From: Nocardia rhizosphaerihabitans
GTDB taxonomy: Bacteria; Actinomycetota; Actinomycetes; Mycobacteriales; Mycobacteriaceae
Reading direction: 5' to 3'
Length of the DNA: 64,000 nt
Assembly: GCF_014646295.1 (NCBI RefSeq)
Contig: NZ_BMNE01000001.1
Span: 310,001-374,000 of the forward strand
Positions within the stretch are counted from its first letter, which is position 1; each line of letters begins with the position of its first letter. The notes beneath the pieces are model-generated. The model saw nothing but the letters and a program-made list of their open reading frames with translations, was not told the origin of the DNA and searched no databases. Below are positions 8,530 to 16,632 of the stretch, piece after piece. The translations under genes and the position numbers were made by a program.

Positions 8530-9708
8530 ATGAGCGAATCCGTCCAGCAGCTCGCCACCGACGTCCCGAACCGGCCCGGCCGGCTCATCGCGCTCGATGT
8601 CCTGCGTGGCATCGCGATCCTGGGCACCCTCGGCACCAATATCTGGATCTTCACCGATCCCGAGGGGCTCGTCGGCTATGTCGGCGGGCTCGGGTCGGCG
8701 GCGGAGACCGGCTGGATGTGGTCGGAACGGGTGTTGCAGCAGCTGGCCCAGGGCAAGTTCCTCGGCCTGCTGACGGTGATGTTCGGCATCGGGCTGGCCA
8801 TCCAGCAGTCCTCGGCGCAGCGCGCGGGCCGGCGCTGGCCGGGCAAGTACCCGTGGCGGGCCGCGCTGCTGTTCCTCGACGGTCTGCTGAACTTCCTGCT
8901 GGTGGCCGAGTTCGATGTGCTGATGGGCTACGCGGTCACCGGCCTCGTCGTCGCCTATCTTCTCGCGACCAGCGAACGGGCCCGACGCCGTTGGCTGATC
9001 ACCGCGGCCTCGATCCACGTGACGATGCTGACGCTGATCGCGGCCGCCCTCGCCTTCGCACCCGCCCAGGAGCCCGCCACCTCGGAACCGCTCGACCCGA
9101 ATCCCTATGCGGACGGCTCCTTCTGGGATCTGGTGCTGTTCCGGCTCGACCACGCGCTCGAGTTCCGGCTGGAAGCGGTCTTCGTGTTCCCGATGTCGGT
9201 GGCCCTGTTCCTCGTCGGCGCGCGACTGTACCGCGCGGGTGTGTTCCGGCCGGAAGGCACGCGAATCCGCCGGTGGCTCATGGTGATCGGCTTCGCGGTC
9301 GCGGCACCGCTGGATTTCACGATCGGCGTCTTCGGCGGCGGCGATCTGGTGCTGTCGACCCGCTACGGCCTCGCGCCGTTCGTGGCACTCGGCATCCTGG
9401 CGGCGGTCGCGGAGTTCTACCTGCGCAGGCCGCGGGTCGGCTTCGCGGGATCACGCCTGAGCGAGGTCGGCAAGACGGCGCTCAGCTGCTACATCCTGCA
9501 GAACCTGCTCGCCGGAATCCTCTGCTACGGCTGGGGTTTCGGACTGGCGGCGCGGGTATCTGAATCCGCACGCGTCCCGTTCACGATCGGGATCTATGTC
9601 CTGGTCGTCGTGCTCATCACGGCCTTCGCCCACCTGTGGCTGCGCCGGTTCGAGCGCGGGCCGGTGGAGTGGCTGTGGCACCGCAGCTATCAGCTGCTGG
9701 CCGGCTGA
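8530..9708 (+). CDS. DUF418 (YeiB-like) multispanning membrane protein
   Basis: 392 residues from ATG 8530. The N-terminus RLIALDVLRGIAILGTLGTNI is the family hallmark (acyltransferase_3-related first helix). Eight or more hydrophobic segments follow, and the conserved C-terminal DUF418 block ends VEWLWHRSYQLLAG with GKTALSCYILQNLL before it. Members are predicted membrane proteins of unknown function, sometimes near transport genes. Its stop is 1 bp from the stop of the convergent TetR gene. No clear ribosome site, consistent with the GATACT-type leaderless start. Confidence 0.85.
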   Translation: MSESVQQLATDVPNRPGRLIALDVLRGIAILGTLGTNIWIFTDPEGLVGYVGGLGSAAETGWMWSERVLQQLAQGKFLGLLTVMFGIGLAIQQSSAQRAGRRWPGKYPWRAALLFLDGLLNFLLVAEFDVLMGYAVTGLVVAYLLATSERARRRWLITAASIHVTMLTLIAAALAFAPAQEPATSEPLDPNPYADGSFWDLVLFRLDHALEFRLEAVFVFPMSVALFLVGARLYRAGVFRPEGTRIRRWLMVIGFAVAAPLDFTIGVFGGGDLVLSTRYGLAPFVALGILAAVAEFYLRRPRVGFAGSRLSEVGKTALSCYILQNLLAGILCYGWGFGLAARVSESARVPFTIGIYVLVVVLITAFAHLWLRRFERGPVEWLWHRSYQLLAG

Positions 9709-9709
9709 G

Positions 9710-10435
9710 TCAGCGCAGCCGCTCCGCGGGCGGCGGGGCGGCGTCGGGCGCGACGAGCAGGTCGGCGACGAGCGAATCGCGTTCCAGCGGAACACCGAGA
9801 CTGCGGGCGTTGCCCTCGAACAGCGACAGCACCGATTCGGTCAGAATGCCCTGCACCTGTTCGGTGGTGAGCACCGGCTCCGGATCGGCCCGCCAGCTGG
9901 CGACCACGCCGTCGACGAGCCCGACCATGCCGAAGGCCATCGGCCTGGCGCGCGCCGGGTCGATACCGAAACGGGCCAGGCTCGCGGCGAACATGTCGGC
10001 CAGCTGCCCACCCACCTCGCGTCCGGCCCCGGCCAGGGTGCCGGTGCCCTCAGGCGCGGCGTCACCGAGGAAGCGGTGCAGATTGGGGTGGCGTTCGATC
10101 CAGCCGAGGTAGGTGCCGATGGCGCCGCGGACCGCGTCCTTGAGGGTCCCGTCGGGCTCCAGCGCGGGCAGCAACTCCGCGAGCAGCAGTTCCAGGATGC
10201 GCTGACGGGCCAGTGCGTCGAGTTCGGCGCGGCCGCCGACGTGCCGGTACACCACGGGCCGCGGCAGCGCGAGGTGCTCGGCGATCAGCTGTACCGAGAT
10301 CTCGAGCCCGTGTTCCTCGATCACCTCGATCGCGGCATCGATCATCTCCGCGCGGCGGCGCGCCTTATGGCCGTGCCAGCGGGTGGCGCGGCCGTCGCCG
10401 ACGGGCTGCTCGGCCTGGGCGAAGGGTGCAGTCAC
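9710..10435 (-). CDS. TetR-family regulator, probable controller of the AurF-like operon
   Basis: About 241 residues from GTG 10435; an in-frame ATG at 10483 exists but would overlap the promoter dyad. The helix-turn-helix lies near MIDAAIEVIEEHGLEISVQL and ALPRPVVYRHVGGRAEL. The ligand domain (TYLGWIERHPNLHRFLGDA) resembles regulators found beside diiron oxygenases in mycobacteria and nocardiae. It is divergent from the AurF-like gene at 10545 across about 110 bp with a perfect CACTAAC/GTTAGTG repeat. The start codon choice is uncertain. Confidence 0.82.
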   Translation of the reverse strand: MTAPFAQAEQPVGDGRATRWHGHKARRRAEMIDAAIEVIEEHGLEISVQLIAEHLALPRPVVYRHVGGRAELDALARQRILELLLAELLPALEPDGTLKDAVRGAIGTYLGWIERHPNLHRFLGDAAPEGTGTLAGAGREVGGQLADMFAASLARFGIDPARARPMAFGMVGLVDGVVASWRADPEPVLTTEQVQGILTESVLSLFEGNARSLGVPLERDSLVADLLVAPDAAPPPAERLR

Positions 10436-10480
10436 AGTGCCAACGATACGCGTGTCGATATTGACCGTGACATGACGTTC

Positions 10481-10516
10481 CACTAACCTTGGTGATACGG
10501 CCTGTAACAGTTAGTG
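10481..10516. promoter_or_regulatory. spaced inverted repeat between tetR and AurF-like gene
   Basis: CACTAAC (10481-10487) and GTTAGTG (10510-10516) are perfect inverted copies 22 bp apart in the divergent promoter region. Likely binding site of the TetR at 9710. Confidence 0.5.
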
Positions 10517-10544
10517 CGGCACTGCTGCCGAGAGTGAGCCCGCG

Positions 10545-11435
10545 ATGCGCAACGCTACCTCCCCGCGCGATTCCTTCGCCCAGCGCCTGCTGATCGGGTC
10601 GGTGCGAAAATCCTACGATCCGGTGGTCGACATCGACTGGGCCGAGCCGCTCGACCCGGACAAGCTGTTCCTGCCCGCCCGCGTCGTCTCGCTCTGCGGC
10701 ACCGAGCTGTGGGACGCGATGTCGGCCGCGGAACGGCGCGAGCTGTCCCGGCAGGAGCTGGCCAACATGCTCTCGGTCGGCATCTGGTTCGAGAACCTGC
10801 TCGAGCGTCTGCTGCTGCGCGAGCTGCTCGCCGGCGACCCCACCTCGGCGACCTCGCACTACACGCTCACCGAGATGGCCGACGAGTGCAGGCACATGAT
10901 GATGTTCGGCAAGCTCATCGAACGCAACGAAGCGCGGCCGTACTGGCCGCGTCCGCCGGTGCGGCCGGCGATCACCGCGCTGCCCGCCCTCCTGCGCGGC
11001 AGCATGGTCTGGGTGGCCGCGCTGGTGGGCGAGGAGATCTTCGACGCGCTGCAACGCCGGGTGCTCGACGATCCGGATCTGCAGCCGATCGTGGCGCGCA
11101 CCATGCGCATCCACGTCACCGAGGAGGCGCGGCACATCGGTTTCGCCAGGGACGCGCTGACGCGCCGGGTACCGACGATGTCGCGTGGCGAGCGGGTGTA
11201 CGCCCGGCTGTGTGTGGCGGTCGCCGGACCGCTGTTCGTGTCGCTGGTCCTCAATCGGCACATGTACGAGCGTGCCGGACTCGACGGCCGACGGGCGCAC
11301 GGCATCGCGTTGCGCAATCCTGTCGCCAGGGAGGCCAGGGCCATCGGGGCGGCCGATCTCGCCGCGTTCCTCGAGGAGCACGGTCTGCTGGGGCCGGTCG
11401 GGCGCCGGTGGTGGCGGGCGGTGGGTCTGCTGTGA
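10545..11435 (+). CDS. AurF-family diiron oxygenase
   Basis: 296 residues. Members of the AurF/DUF455-like diiron family use two iron atoms to oxygenate amines or other substrates. Iron-ligand-type motifs are seen in order: the Glu-rich helix with FENLLERLL, EMADECRHMMMF (about 110-120), GEEIFDALQRR (about 162) and VTEEARHIGFAR (about 190). The substrate is not predictable. The stop overlaps the GTG of the next gene (GTGA), so this oxygenase and the DUF4873 protein are coupled, pointing to a shared reaction. Confidence 0.85.
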   Translation: MRNATSPRDSFAQRLLIGSVRKSYDPVVDIDWAEPLDPDKLFLPARVVSLCGTELWDAMSAAERRELSRQELANMLSVGIWFENLLERLLLRELLAGDPTSATSHYTLTEMADECRHMMMFGKLIERNEARPYWPRPPVRPAITALPALLRGSMVWVAALVGEEIFDALQRRVLDDPDLQPIVARTMRIHVTEEARHIGFARDALTRRVPTMSRGERVYARLCVAVAGPLFVSLVLNRHMYERAGLDGRRAHGIALRNPVAREARAIGAADLAAFLEEHGLLGPVGRRWWRAVGLL

Positions 11436-12373
11436 CCGTCGCGATCATCGGTGCCGAGGCCGCGCCGCTCACGCGTGCCTTGCGGGCGGTGCGGGTCGTC
11501 GACGTCGTCGTCTACCAACCCGCCGCGGCGCCGCCACCGATACGGCCATGGGCACGAGGGCGCACCGACCCGCCGCCACCACGGCACCGGATCGATGTCC
11601 TCGGTCTCGATTTCGACGAGCAGGCCGATCGGTGGCTGATCCAGCTCTCCGGTGGCGAGCAGGCCACCGCCGATATCGTCGTCCTGACCGCGGACACGGT
11701 CGACGCGTCGCTCCCCACCGGACGCGGCCGCCCGGCCCGGCCACTCCCCGTCACCGGTCGCGACGGCCGCACCCTGGACGCCGCGTGGGCGGACGGACCG
11801 ATCACCTTCCGCGGCATCGCCGTCCACGGCTTTCCCAACCTGTTCCTCCTCGGCGGTCCCGATCCCCTTGCCCCGCTTCGGCATTCCCGGCAGCAGACCC
11901 AGATCGACCACATCACCGCCTGGATCAGCGCGCTGCGCAGGCACTCCGGCACCCGCATCGAGGTCAGGGCGAGCACCCAGCACGAGTACCACCGCAGGCT
12001 CGCACTGCACCGCACCGACAGGCGCCCGCGTCGCCTCGGCGGACCGAAACCGCACCACTTCGACATCACCGTCGCCGCCGACCGGCACCCCGCCCACGAC
12101 TATCAGGGCCCGGCCCTGCTCGACCTGCCCGGTGCGGAGTATCCGGTCATCGCGACACTCGCCGGGCACGCCGATCCGATCGACGGCCGCTACCACTGGT
12201 ACGGACGCCTCGACCCGGTCGACGGCGCACTCCCGGAGCCGACCCGGGTGACCGCCCTGCTCGCGCTGCCGGGCCAGACCCCCACCCCCGCCCGGCTCAC
12301 CGAGCGCGACCCGTGGGGAAATCTGCGGATCACCGGTACCGGCGTGCCGCCCTACCCGCTCGAACAGCTCTGA
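11432..12373 (+). CDS. flavin-monooxygenase-like remnant fused to DUF4873
   Basis: 313 residues from GTG 11432, overlapping the oxygenase stop. The N-terminus (VTVAIIGAEAAPLTRALR) looks like an eroded Rossmann start without GxGxxG. The middle (GFPNLFLLGGPDPLAPLRHS, then IDHITAWISALRRHSG) is the C-terminal signature region of flavin-containing Baeyer-Villiger monooxygenases. The last 110 residues are DUF4873 (ALLDLPGAEYPVIATLAGHA, then GRYHWYGRL). Lacking FAD and NADPH motifs it cannot be a normal monooxygenase; a binding or chaperone role for the diiron enzyme is one possibility. Confidence 0.7.
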   Translation: MTVAIIGAEAAPLTRALRAVRVVDVVVYQPAAAPPPIRPWARGRTDPPPPRHRIDVLGLDFDEQADRWLIQLSGGEQATADIVVLTADTVDASLPTGRGRPARPLPVTGRDGRTLDAAWADGPITFRGIAVHGFPNLFLLGGPDPLAPLRHSRQQTQIDHITAWISALRRHSGTRIEVRASTQHEYHRRLALHRTDRRPRRLGGPKPHHFDITVAADRHPAHDYQGPALLDLPGAEYPVIATLAGHADPIDGRYHWYGRLDPVDGALPEPTRVTALLALPGQTPTPARLTERDPWGNLRITGTGVPPYPLEQL

Positions 12374-12392
12374 GGCACCCGCCGCCGACCGG

Positions 12393-12398
12393 TATGCT
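12393..12398 (+). promoter_or_regulatory. -10 element of DUF6412 gene, leaderless start
   Basis: TATGCT 7 nt before ATG 12406; used to prefer that ATG over the one at 12394. Confidence 0.45.
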
Positions 12399-12405
12399 CG
12401 ACGAC

Positions 12406-12705
12406 ATGCAGGCACGGGCAGTGATCTTGGCGTACGCGGTTCTCGCGTGCGTGCTGCCTGCCTTCGTGCTCCTGTCCACGCCCGGTCACGACACCGCGCG
12501 CATGCTCGCCTTCGGCGCGGTCGCCGCGGCCATGGTGTGCGCGCTGGTCGCGATCACCGGCCACCGGCAGCTTCCGGTGCGCGTCGCCGTCGCCGGTCCA
12601 CCGGGATCGGCGCAGCGCCGGTTGCGTGGTTCCTTTCTGCCACAGAGCAATCCGGATACCGCGGGCAGGCCGCGGCCACGAGCACCGGGGATCGATCACC
12701 GCTGA
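12406..12705 (+). CDS. DUF6412-type small membrane protein
   Basis: 99 residues. Two hydrophobic helices fill the first half (AVILAYAVLACVLPAFVLLS, then MLAFGAVAAAMVCALVAI). A basic, proline-rich, probably cytoplasmic tail (RRLRGSFLPQSNPDTAGRPR) follows. Proteins of this type are commonly encoded just before a YidC paralogue in Nocardia and relatives, as here, so they may act together in membrane protein insertion; that is inference from context. It is too short and too poorly conserved for a firmer call. Confidence 0.65.
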   Translation: MQARAVILAYAVLACVLPAFVLLSTPGHDTARMLAFGAVAAAMVCALVAITGHRQLPVRVAVAGPPGSAQRRLRGSFLPQSNPDTAGRPRPRAPGIDHR

Positions 12706-12799
12706 CGGGCGCAGCGCTGTCCGCGCCGCCTGTCGGATTCCGTGATCCCACTCCCCTTCTCGTGCGTTCACGCACGCCCTCCGGACAGGTCGTTCCGTC

Positions 12800-13681
12800 A
12801 TGCTCGATGTCGTGTACTTTCCGGTGTCCGCCGCCCTGTGGTGCTGGCACCGGCTCTTCGCCCTCCCCTTCGGACCCGCCGACGGGCTCGGCTGGCTCCT
12901 CGCCGTCGCCGCGCTCGTGATCACGGTCCGCGCCCTGCTGGTCGTTCCCGCAGTGCGCCAGGCCCGTTCCCAGGCGGTCCTGCGTTCCCTGCAACCCCGG
13001 ATGGACAAGATCCGTAAGAAGCATCCCGACGATCAGCGCAAGCAAGCCGAGGAGATCAGGGCGCTGCACCGCGAACACGGTGTCCGGCTCTTCGGCGGGC
13101 TGGTCCCGATGATCGTGCAGGGCTTGGTGTTCCTCGGCCTGTTCCACGTGCTGCGGTCGTTCGACCGGACCGGCGCCTTCGCGGTCGGCCCGTTCGCCTC
13201 GACCGGGACGCCGATGTCGGTCGAGGCCAACAGCACGACGCCGAACTATCTGCTCGGGATCTCCGAGGTCCAGGATTTCCTCGACGCCCGAGTGTTCGGC
13301 GCACCGCTGTCGGCGACCATGACCGGGGCCGGTGATCTGTTCGTCTCCGTGGCGGCGCCGGCCATCCCGCTGGTGCTGATCACCGCGCTCGCCACGCATC
13401 TCACCGCCCGGCTGACCCCGCCCGCGCAGGACGGAACCGCTGCGCTGCTGCGTCGGTTGTCACTGTGGGTGTTTCCGGCGGGCGCGCTGGTCAGCGGCGC
13501 GATCCTGCCGGTCGCGGTGCTCGTCTACTTCGCCACCAATGCGGCGTGGACGTGCGGCCAGCAGTATCTGATCCGGCGCAAGCTCGATGCCGAGGCGGCA
13601 ACCGTGGCGGCGAAGTCGGGCGCGCGAGCCCGAGCCGCCGCACCGCGTCCGGGGGTGAAGCCACAGCGACAGCCCCGGTGA
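12800..13681 (+). CDS. YidC/Oxa1-family membrane protein insertase (second paralogue)
   Basis: 293 residues. It would insert or fold inner-membrane proteins. Family features: an early helix (FALPFGPADGLGWLLAVAAL), the basic cytoplasmic loop with LRSLQPRMDKIRKKHPDD, the hydrophobic core around GGLVPMIVQGLVFLGLFHVL, and late helices (GALVSGAILPVAVLVYFATN) followed by AWTCGQQYLIRRKL. The housekeeping yidC normally sits beside rpmH and rnpA near oriC; none of those genes is here, so this is likely an additional, specialised insertase. It lies 94 bp behind the DUF6412 gene. Confidence 0.85.
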   Translation: MLDVVYFPVSAALWCWHRLFALPFGPADGLGWLLAVAALVITVRALLVVPAVRQARSQAVLRSLQPRMDKIRKKHPDDQRKQAEEIRALHREHGVRLFGGLVPMIVQGLVFLGLFHVLRSFDRTGAFAVGPFASTGTPMSVEANSTTPNYLLGISEVQDFLDARVFGAPLSATMTGAGDLFVSVAAPAIPLVLITALATHLTARLTPPAQDGTAALLRRLSLWVFPAGALVSGAILPVAVLVYFATNAAWTCGQQYLIRRKLDAEAATVAAKSGARARAAAPRPGVKPQRQPR

Positions 13682-13689
13682 GCCGGGGT

Positions 13690-13695
13690 TACCCT
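13690..13695 (+). promoter_or_regulatory. -10 element of Nudix gene, leaderless start
   Basis: TACCCT 6 nt before GTG 13702; no ribosome site. Confidence 0.45.
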
Positions 13696-13701
13696 CGGGC
13701 G

Positions 13702-14235
13702 GTGTCTGTGAACCCGGAGTCGGAACTGCTCGCCGTCTACGACGCCGCAGGCCAGGTGATCGGCGAGGCAGATCGGGGCACCGTCTATCGCGAGGGCCTC
13801 TGGCACGGCAGCGCCGGGGTGCTGGTGCGGTCCGGGGACGGCAGCCGGATCTACGTGCATCGGCGCACCGACAGCAAACTCGTCTTCGCCGGCCTGCACG
13901 ACTGCCTGGCGGGCGGGGTCGTCGACGCGGGCGAGGACCCCGCCGACACCGCGGCCCGCGAACTGCACGAGGAACTCGGCATCACACTGCCCGCGGGCAC
14001 CGCACCGACCTTGCGCGCCACCGCGGCGTGGGACGGCGTCTGGGCGGGAAAACCGCTGCGCTGCCACCTGTTCGGCTACGAGGTCCGCTACGACGGCCCG
14101 ATCCGCCACCAGCCGTCCGAGATCGCGGACGGCTGGTGGTGGCGCGACGCCGAACTGCGTGCGCACCTGCGCGATCCGGCATGGCCCTTCGTCCCCGACA
14201 CCCGCGTCATCCTGGACGACCTGCTCGCCGACTGA
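13702..14235 (+). CDS. Nudix hydrolase
   Basis: 177 residues from GTG 13702. The full Nudix box is present: GGVVDAGEDP, then ADTAARELHEELGI, with the REnnEE metal-binding residues. The N-terminal part (ESELLAVYDAAGQVIGEADR, then YREGLWHGSAGVLV, IYVHRRT) is like the YfcD and isopentenyl-diphosphate isomerase-related Nudix group, which act on small phosphorylated compounds. The true substrate is unknown. Convergent with the ArsC-like gene, 10 bp between the stops. Confidence 0.9.
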   Translation: MSVNPESELLAVYDAAGQVIGEADRGTVYREGLWHGSAGVLVRSGDGSRIYVHRRTDSKLVFAGLHDCLAGGVVDAGEDPADTAARELHEELGITLPAGTAPTLRATAAWDGVWAGKPLRCHLFGYEVRYDGPIRHQPSEIADGWWWRDAELRAHLRDPAWPFVPDTRVILDDLLAD

Positions 14236-14245
14236 CTGCGCGGGC

Positions 14246-14602
14246 TCAGTCGAGCGAGCGCAGGGATTCCTCGTCGCGGGCCACGACCGCGCCGCCGTCG
14301 GCGGTGAGCACGATGGGTCGCTGGATGAGTTTCGGATGCTCGGCCAGCGCCGCCAGCCACCGGTCGACATCGGCGTCGGTGCGACCCCAGCTCGCCATGT
14401 CCAGGTCCTTGGCGATCTGCTCGCCGGTACGGGTGATATCCCACGGCTGCGCGCCCAGCCGGGTCAGCACCGCACGCAGTTCGTCGACCGTCGGCGGGTC
14501 GTCGAGGTAGCGCCGCACCGTGTACTCGACCCCGGCGGCATCCAGGTGCGCGGTGGCATTGCGACTCTTCGTGCAGCGGGGGTTGTGCCAGATCTCGGTC
14601 AT
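14246..14602 (-). CDS. ArsC/Spx-family protein, arsenate-reductase-like
   Basis: 118 residues from ATG 14602, a typical length. Thioredoxin-fold ArsC family: the N-terminal HNPRCTKSRNA carries the catalytic-type Cys10 and following basic and Ser residues. Later blocks are YLDDPPTVDELRAVL and the cis-proline segment LIQRPIVLT. Glutaredoxin-linked arsenate reductases share this pattern, but many genomic copies (YffB-like) have unknown function. No arsenic resistance genes are nearby, so I would not assign arsenate reduction firmly. Divergent from the gene at 14671. Confidence 0.82.
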   Translation of the reverse strand: MTEIWHNPRCTKSRNATAHLDAAGVEYTVRRYLDDPPTVDELRAVLTRLGAQPWDITRTGEQIAKDLDMASWGRTDADVDRWLAALAEHPKLIQRPIVLTADGGAVVARDEESLRSLD

Positions 14603-14658
14603 ACTCGCAGCGTAATAGGCGGGCGAGAACACAGAATGCGGGCGCGGGCGCACCGCCC

Positions 14659-14664
14659 GATACT
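14659..14664 (+). promoter_or_regulatory. -10-like GATACT, leaderless start
   Basis: GATACT 6 nt before ATG 14671. Confidence 0.35.
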
Positions 14665-14670
14665 GGGACC

Positions 14671-15174
14671 ATGACCGATTCCGCGCCCTCCGAAAACCCG
14701 TACGGCACACCGACAACCACCGGCCCCGAACCGATCCGGTCCTACCAGGCCAAGGTCGACACCGTCGTCCGCAGCCTGCTGAAGGTCCCGGTACTCGCGG
14801 GCATCATCGGCAAGCGACTGGCCACCCTGCACGTCACCGGCCGCAAATCCGGCAGGGTCTACGACGTCCCGGTCGCCTACACCGTCCACGACGGCACCCT
14901 CCTGATCGGTACATCCCTGCGCCCGTGGGTGAAGAACCTCCAGGGCGGCGCGGAAGTACGTATCTCCCGCGGCAGCACCCCCGAAACCTGCACCGCCACC
15001 GTGTATTCCGACGAGCACAGCGTCCTCGACCTCTACACCGTCATCGCCCGCGACAACAAGCAGAACGCCAAGTTCAACGGCATCGGCTACACCTCCGGCG
15101 GCGAACCCTCCAAGGCCGACATCTACCAGACCTGGCAACAGGGCGGCGTGGTCGTCCAGCTGACTCCACACTGA
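14671..15174 (+). CDS. deazaflavin (F420)-dependent oxidoreductase, Ddn/DUF385 type
   Basis: 167 residues. Split beta-barrel of the flavin/deazaflavin oxidoreductase superfamily. Family segments: LATLHVTGRKSGRVYDVPVA (the GRKSG loop binds cofactor phosphate), GTLLIGTSLRPWVKNLQGG and the polar C-terminal strand. Relatives such as M. tuberculosis Ddn use reduced F420 to reduce quinones or nitro compounds. It has no signal peptide; the N-terminal 25 residues are flexible. The 230 bp behind it hold only short hairpins (CTTCGA/TCGAAG at 15176-15197) and no gene I can support. Confidence 0.88.
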   Translation: MTDSAPSENPYGTPTTTGPEPIRSYQAKVDTVVRSLLKVPVLAGIIGKRLATLHVTGRKSGRVYDVPVAYTVHDGTLLIGTSLRPWVKNLQGGAEVRISRGSTPETCTATVYSDEHSVLDLYTVIARDNKQNAKFNGIGYTSGGEPSKADIYQTWQQGGVVVQLTPH

Positions 15175-15407
15175 CCTTCGAGGGCCCAATCGAAGCTTCG
15201 GCACCGCCCTGCCCGGTGACGGCGGGCGGCGATGCGGCAGACTGGACGGTTCCTCCCCTCGAAAGGCAGCAGTGGTGACGCTCGGCATGGTCCTCGGCGA
15301 CGCAGGCTCGCGCATTTCGGCGCGGTAGCGAAAGAGGCGTTCCCTCTCGCCCCCGGCGTCGAAGTGCTCGTCGTGTCACCAGCACCGCCGACTACCGGGA
15401 GATACCC

Positions 15408-16526
15408 GTGTCCACCATCGACTGGACCGAAGACCATATTCAGCACACCGCACGCTGGCATTCGGAGAACGGCGCGCCCGCACCGGCCGCCGTCTCGATC
15501 GCCGACGACCGGCTCTCCGCCGACCAGGCCTATCGCCGGATCCGGGCGGGGGAATCGCTGCTCTGGCAGGGCGATTTCCACAACGGCCGCCAGCTGTTGC
15601 AGGCGCTGGGCCGCCGCGCCGATCGCACGGCCACCGCACCGCCCGTCGGTGAGCTGAGCGCGCGCTACGACCACGAGCGGGCCAGGAAGCGCAGTCGCGC
15701 AGACATTCTCGGCGCCCTGCTGGTCCAGCTCGACGACGCCAACGATCTCGACCTGCGTCGCGCGCCCGATGTCCAGGCGGCCTGCACCGCCGCCTACGGC
15801 CCGGCGAGCGCGGGCCGGGTCGTCGCCTTCCCGGAGCTGCTCGGCGTCCTGAGCGCGTATCGCTGGCAGCAGCAGGGGGTCGAGGTGCCCGCGCTCGGCG
15901 CCCGGATCTACCCCGGCTACGGCGTCTTCTCCCCCACCCGCAGCGAATACGTCGATCTCGTCGCGGACGCGCCGCTGGATCCCGAGGTGCGCACCGCCTT
16001 CGATCTCGGCACCGGCACCGGTGTGCTCGCCGCGCTGCTCGCCCAGCGCGGCGTCTCCCGGATCACCGCCACCGACATCAACCCGCGCGCGGTGCGCTGC
16101 GCGACCGGCAATCTGACCCGCCTCGGTTACGCCGACCGCATCACCGTCACCGGTCCCACGCTGTATCCGGACGGGCGCGCCGATCTCGTCGTCTGCAATC
16201 CGCCGTGGCTGCCCGGCACGCCGACCTCCGACCTGGAACGTGGTGTCTACGACCAGGATCAGTCCATGCTCACCCAATTCGCGCACGGCCTGCGCGCGCA
16301 CCTCACGCCCCATGGCGAGGGGTGGCTGGTGCTCTCCGACCTCGCCGAGCTGCTCGGACTGCGCCCCGCCGAGCACATCCCGCGCCTGCTCGACGCTGCC
16401 GGACTGCACGTCATGGGCCGCCTCACCACGCGTCCGCGCCATCCGCGCGCCGCCGACCGCGACGATCCGCTGGCCGCAGCACGCACCGCGGAGACGACGT
16501 CACTGTGGCGGTTGCGGGCGCGTTAG
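15408..16526 (+). CDS. HemK-like class I methyltransferase
   Basis: 372 residues, GTG start. The N-terminal 180 residues are a substrate-recognition part. The S-adenosylmethionine motif I is FDLGTGTGVLAALLA (about 201-215), the acidic residue after strand 2 is in TATDINPRAV, and the catalytic-type CNPPWLPG matches the NPPY motif of N-methyltransferases that act on amide or base nitrogens (HemK, RsmC, MTS family). It most resembles MTS-domain proteins of unknown target in Nocardia. No neighbour indicates the substrate. Confidence 0.85.
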   Translation: MSTIDWTEDHIQHTARWHSENGAPAPAAVSIADDRLSADQAYRRIRAGESLLWQGDFHNGRQLLQALGRRADRTATAPPVGELSARYDHERARKRSRADILGALLVQLDDANDLDLRRAPDVQAACTAAYGPASAGRVVAFPELLGVLSAYRWQQQGVEVPALGARIYPGYGVFSPTRSEYVDLVADAPLDPEVRTAFDLGTGTGVLAALLAQRGVSRITATDINPRAVRCATGNLTRLGYADRITVTGPTLYPDGRADLVVCNPPWLPGTPTSDLERGVYDQDQSMLTQFAHGLRAHLTPHGEGWLVLSDLAELLGLRPAEHIPRLLDAAGLHVMGRLTTRPRHPRAADRDDPLAAARTAETTSLWRLRAR

Positions 16527-16632
16527 CCGCGAGCGGCGAGTTGCCGCGGTCCCTCCCCGCGCGGCCTCCGGGACTGGCAGGATGCGCGGTACATCGTCCG
16601 GCAGCACCCCAGTTCGAGGAGACACCGTCCAG

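Noticed and set aside
14246..14602. Arsenic resistance function for the ArsC-like gene
   Set aside because: No arsenite exporter or ArsR gene is nearby and many ArsC/Spx-fold proteins have other roles, so only the family is called.
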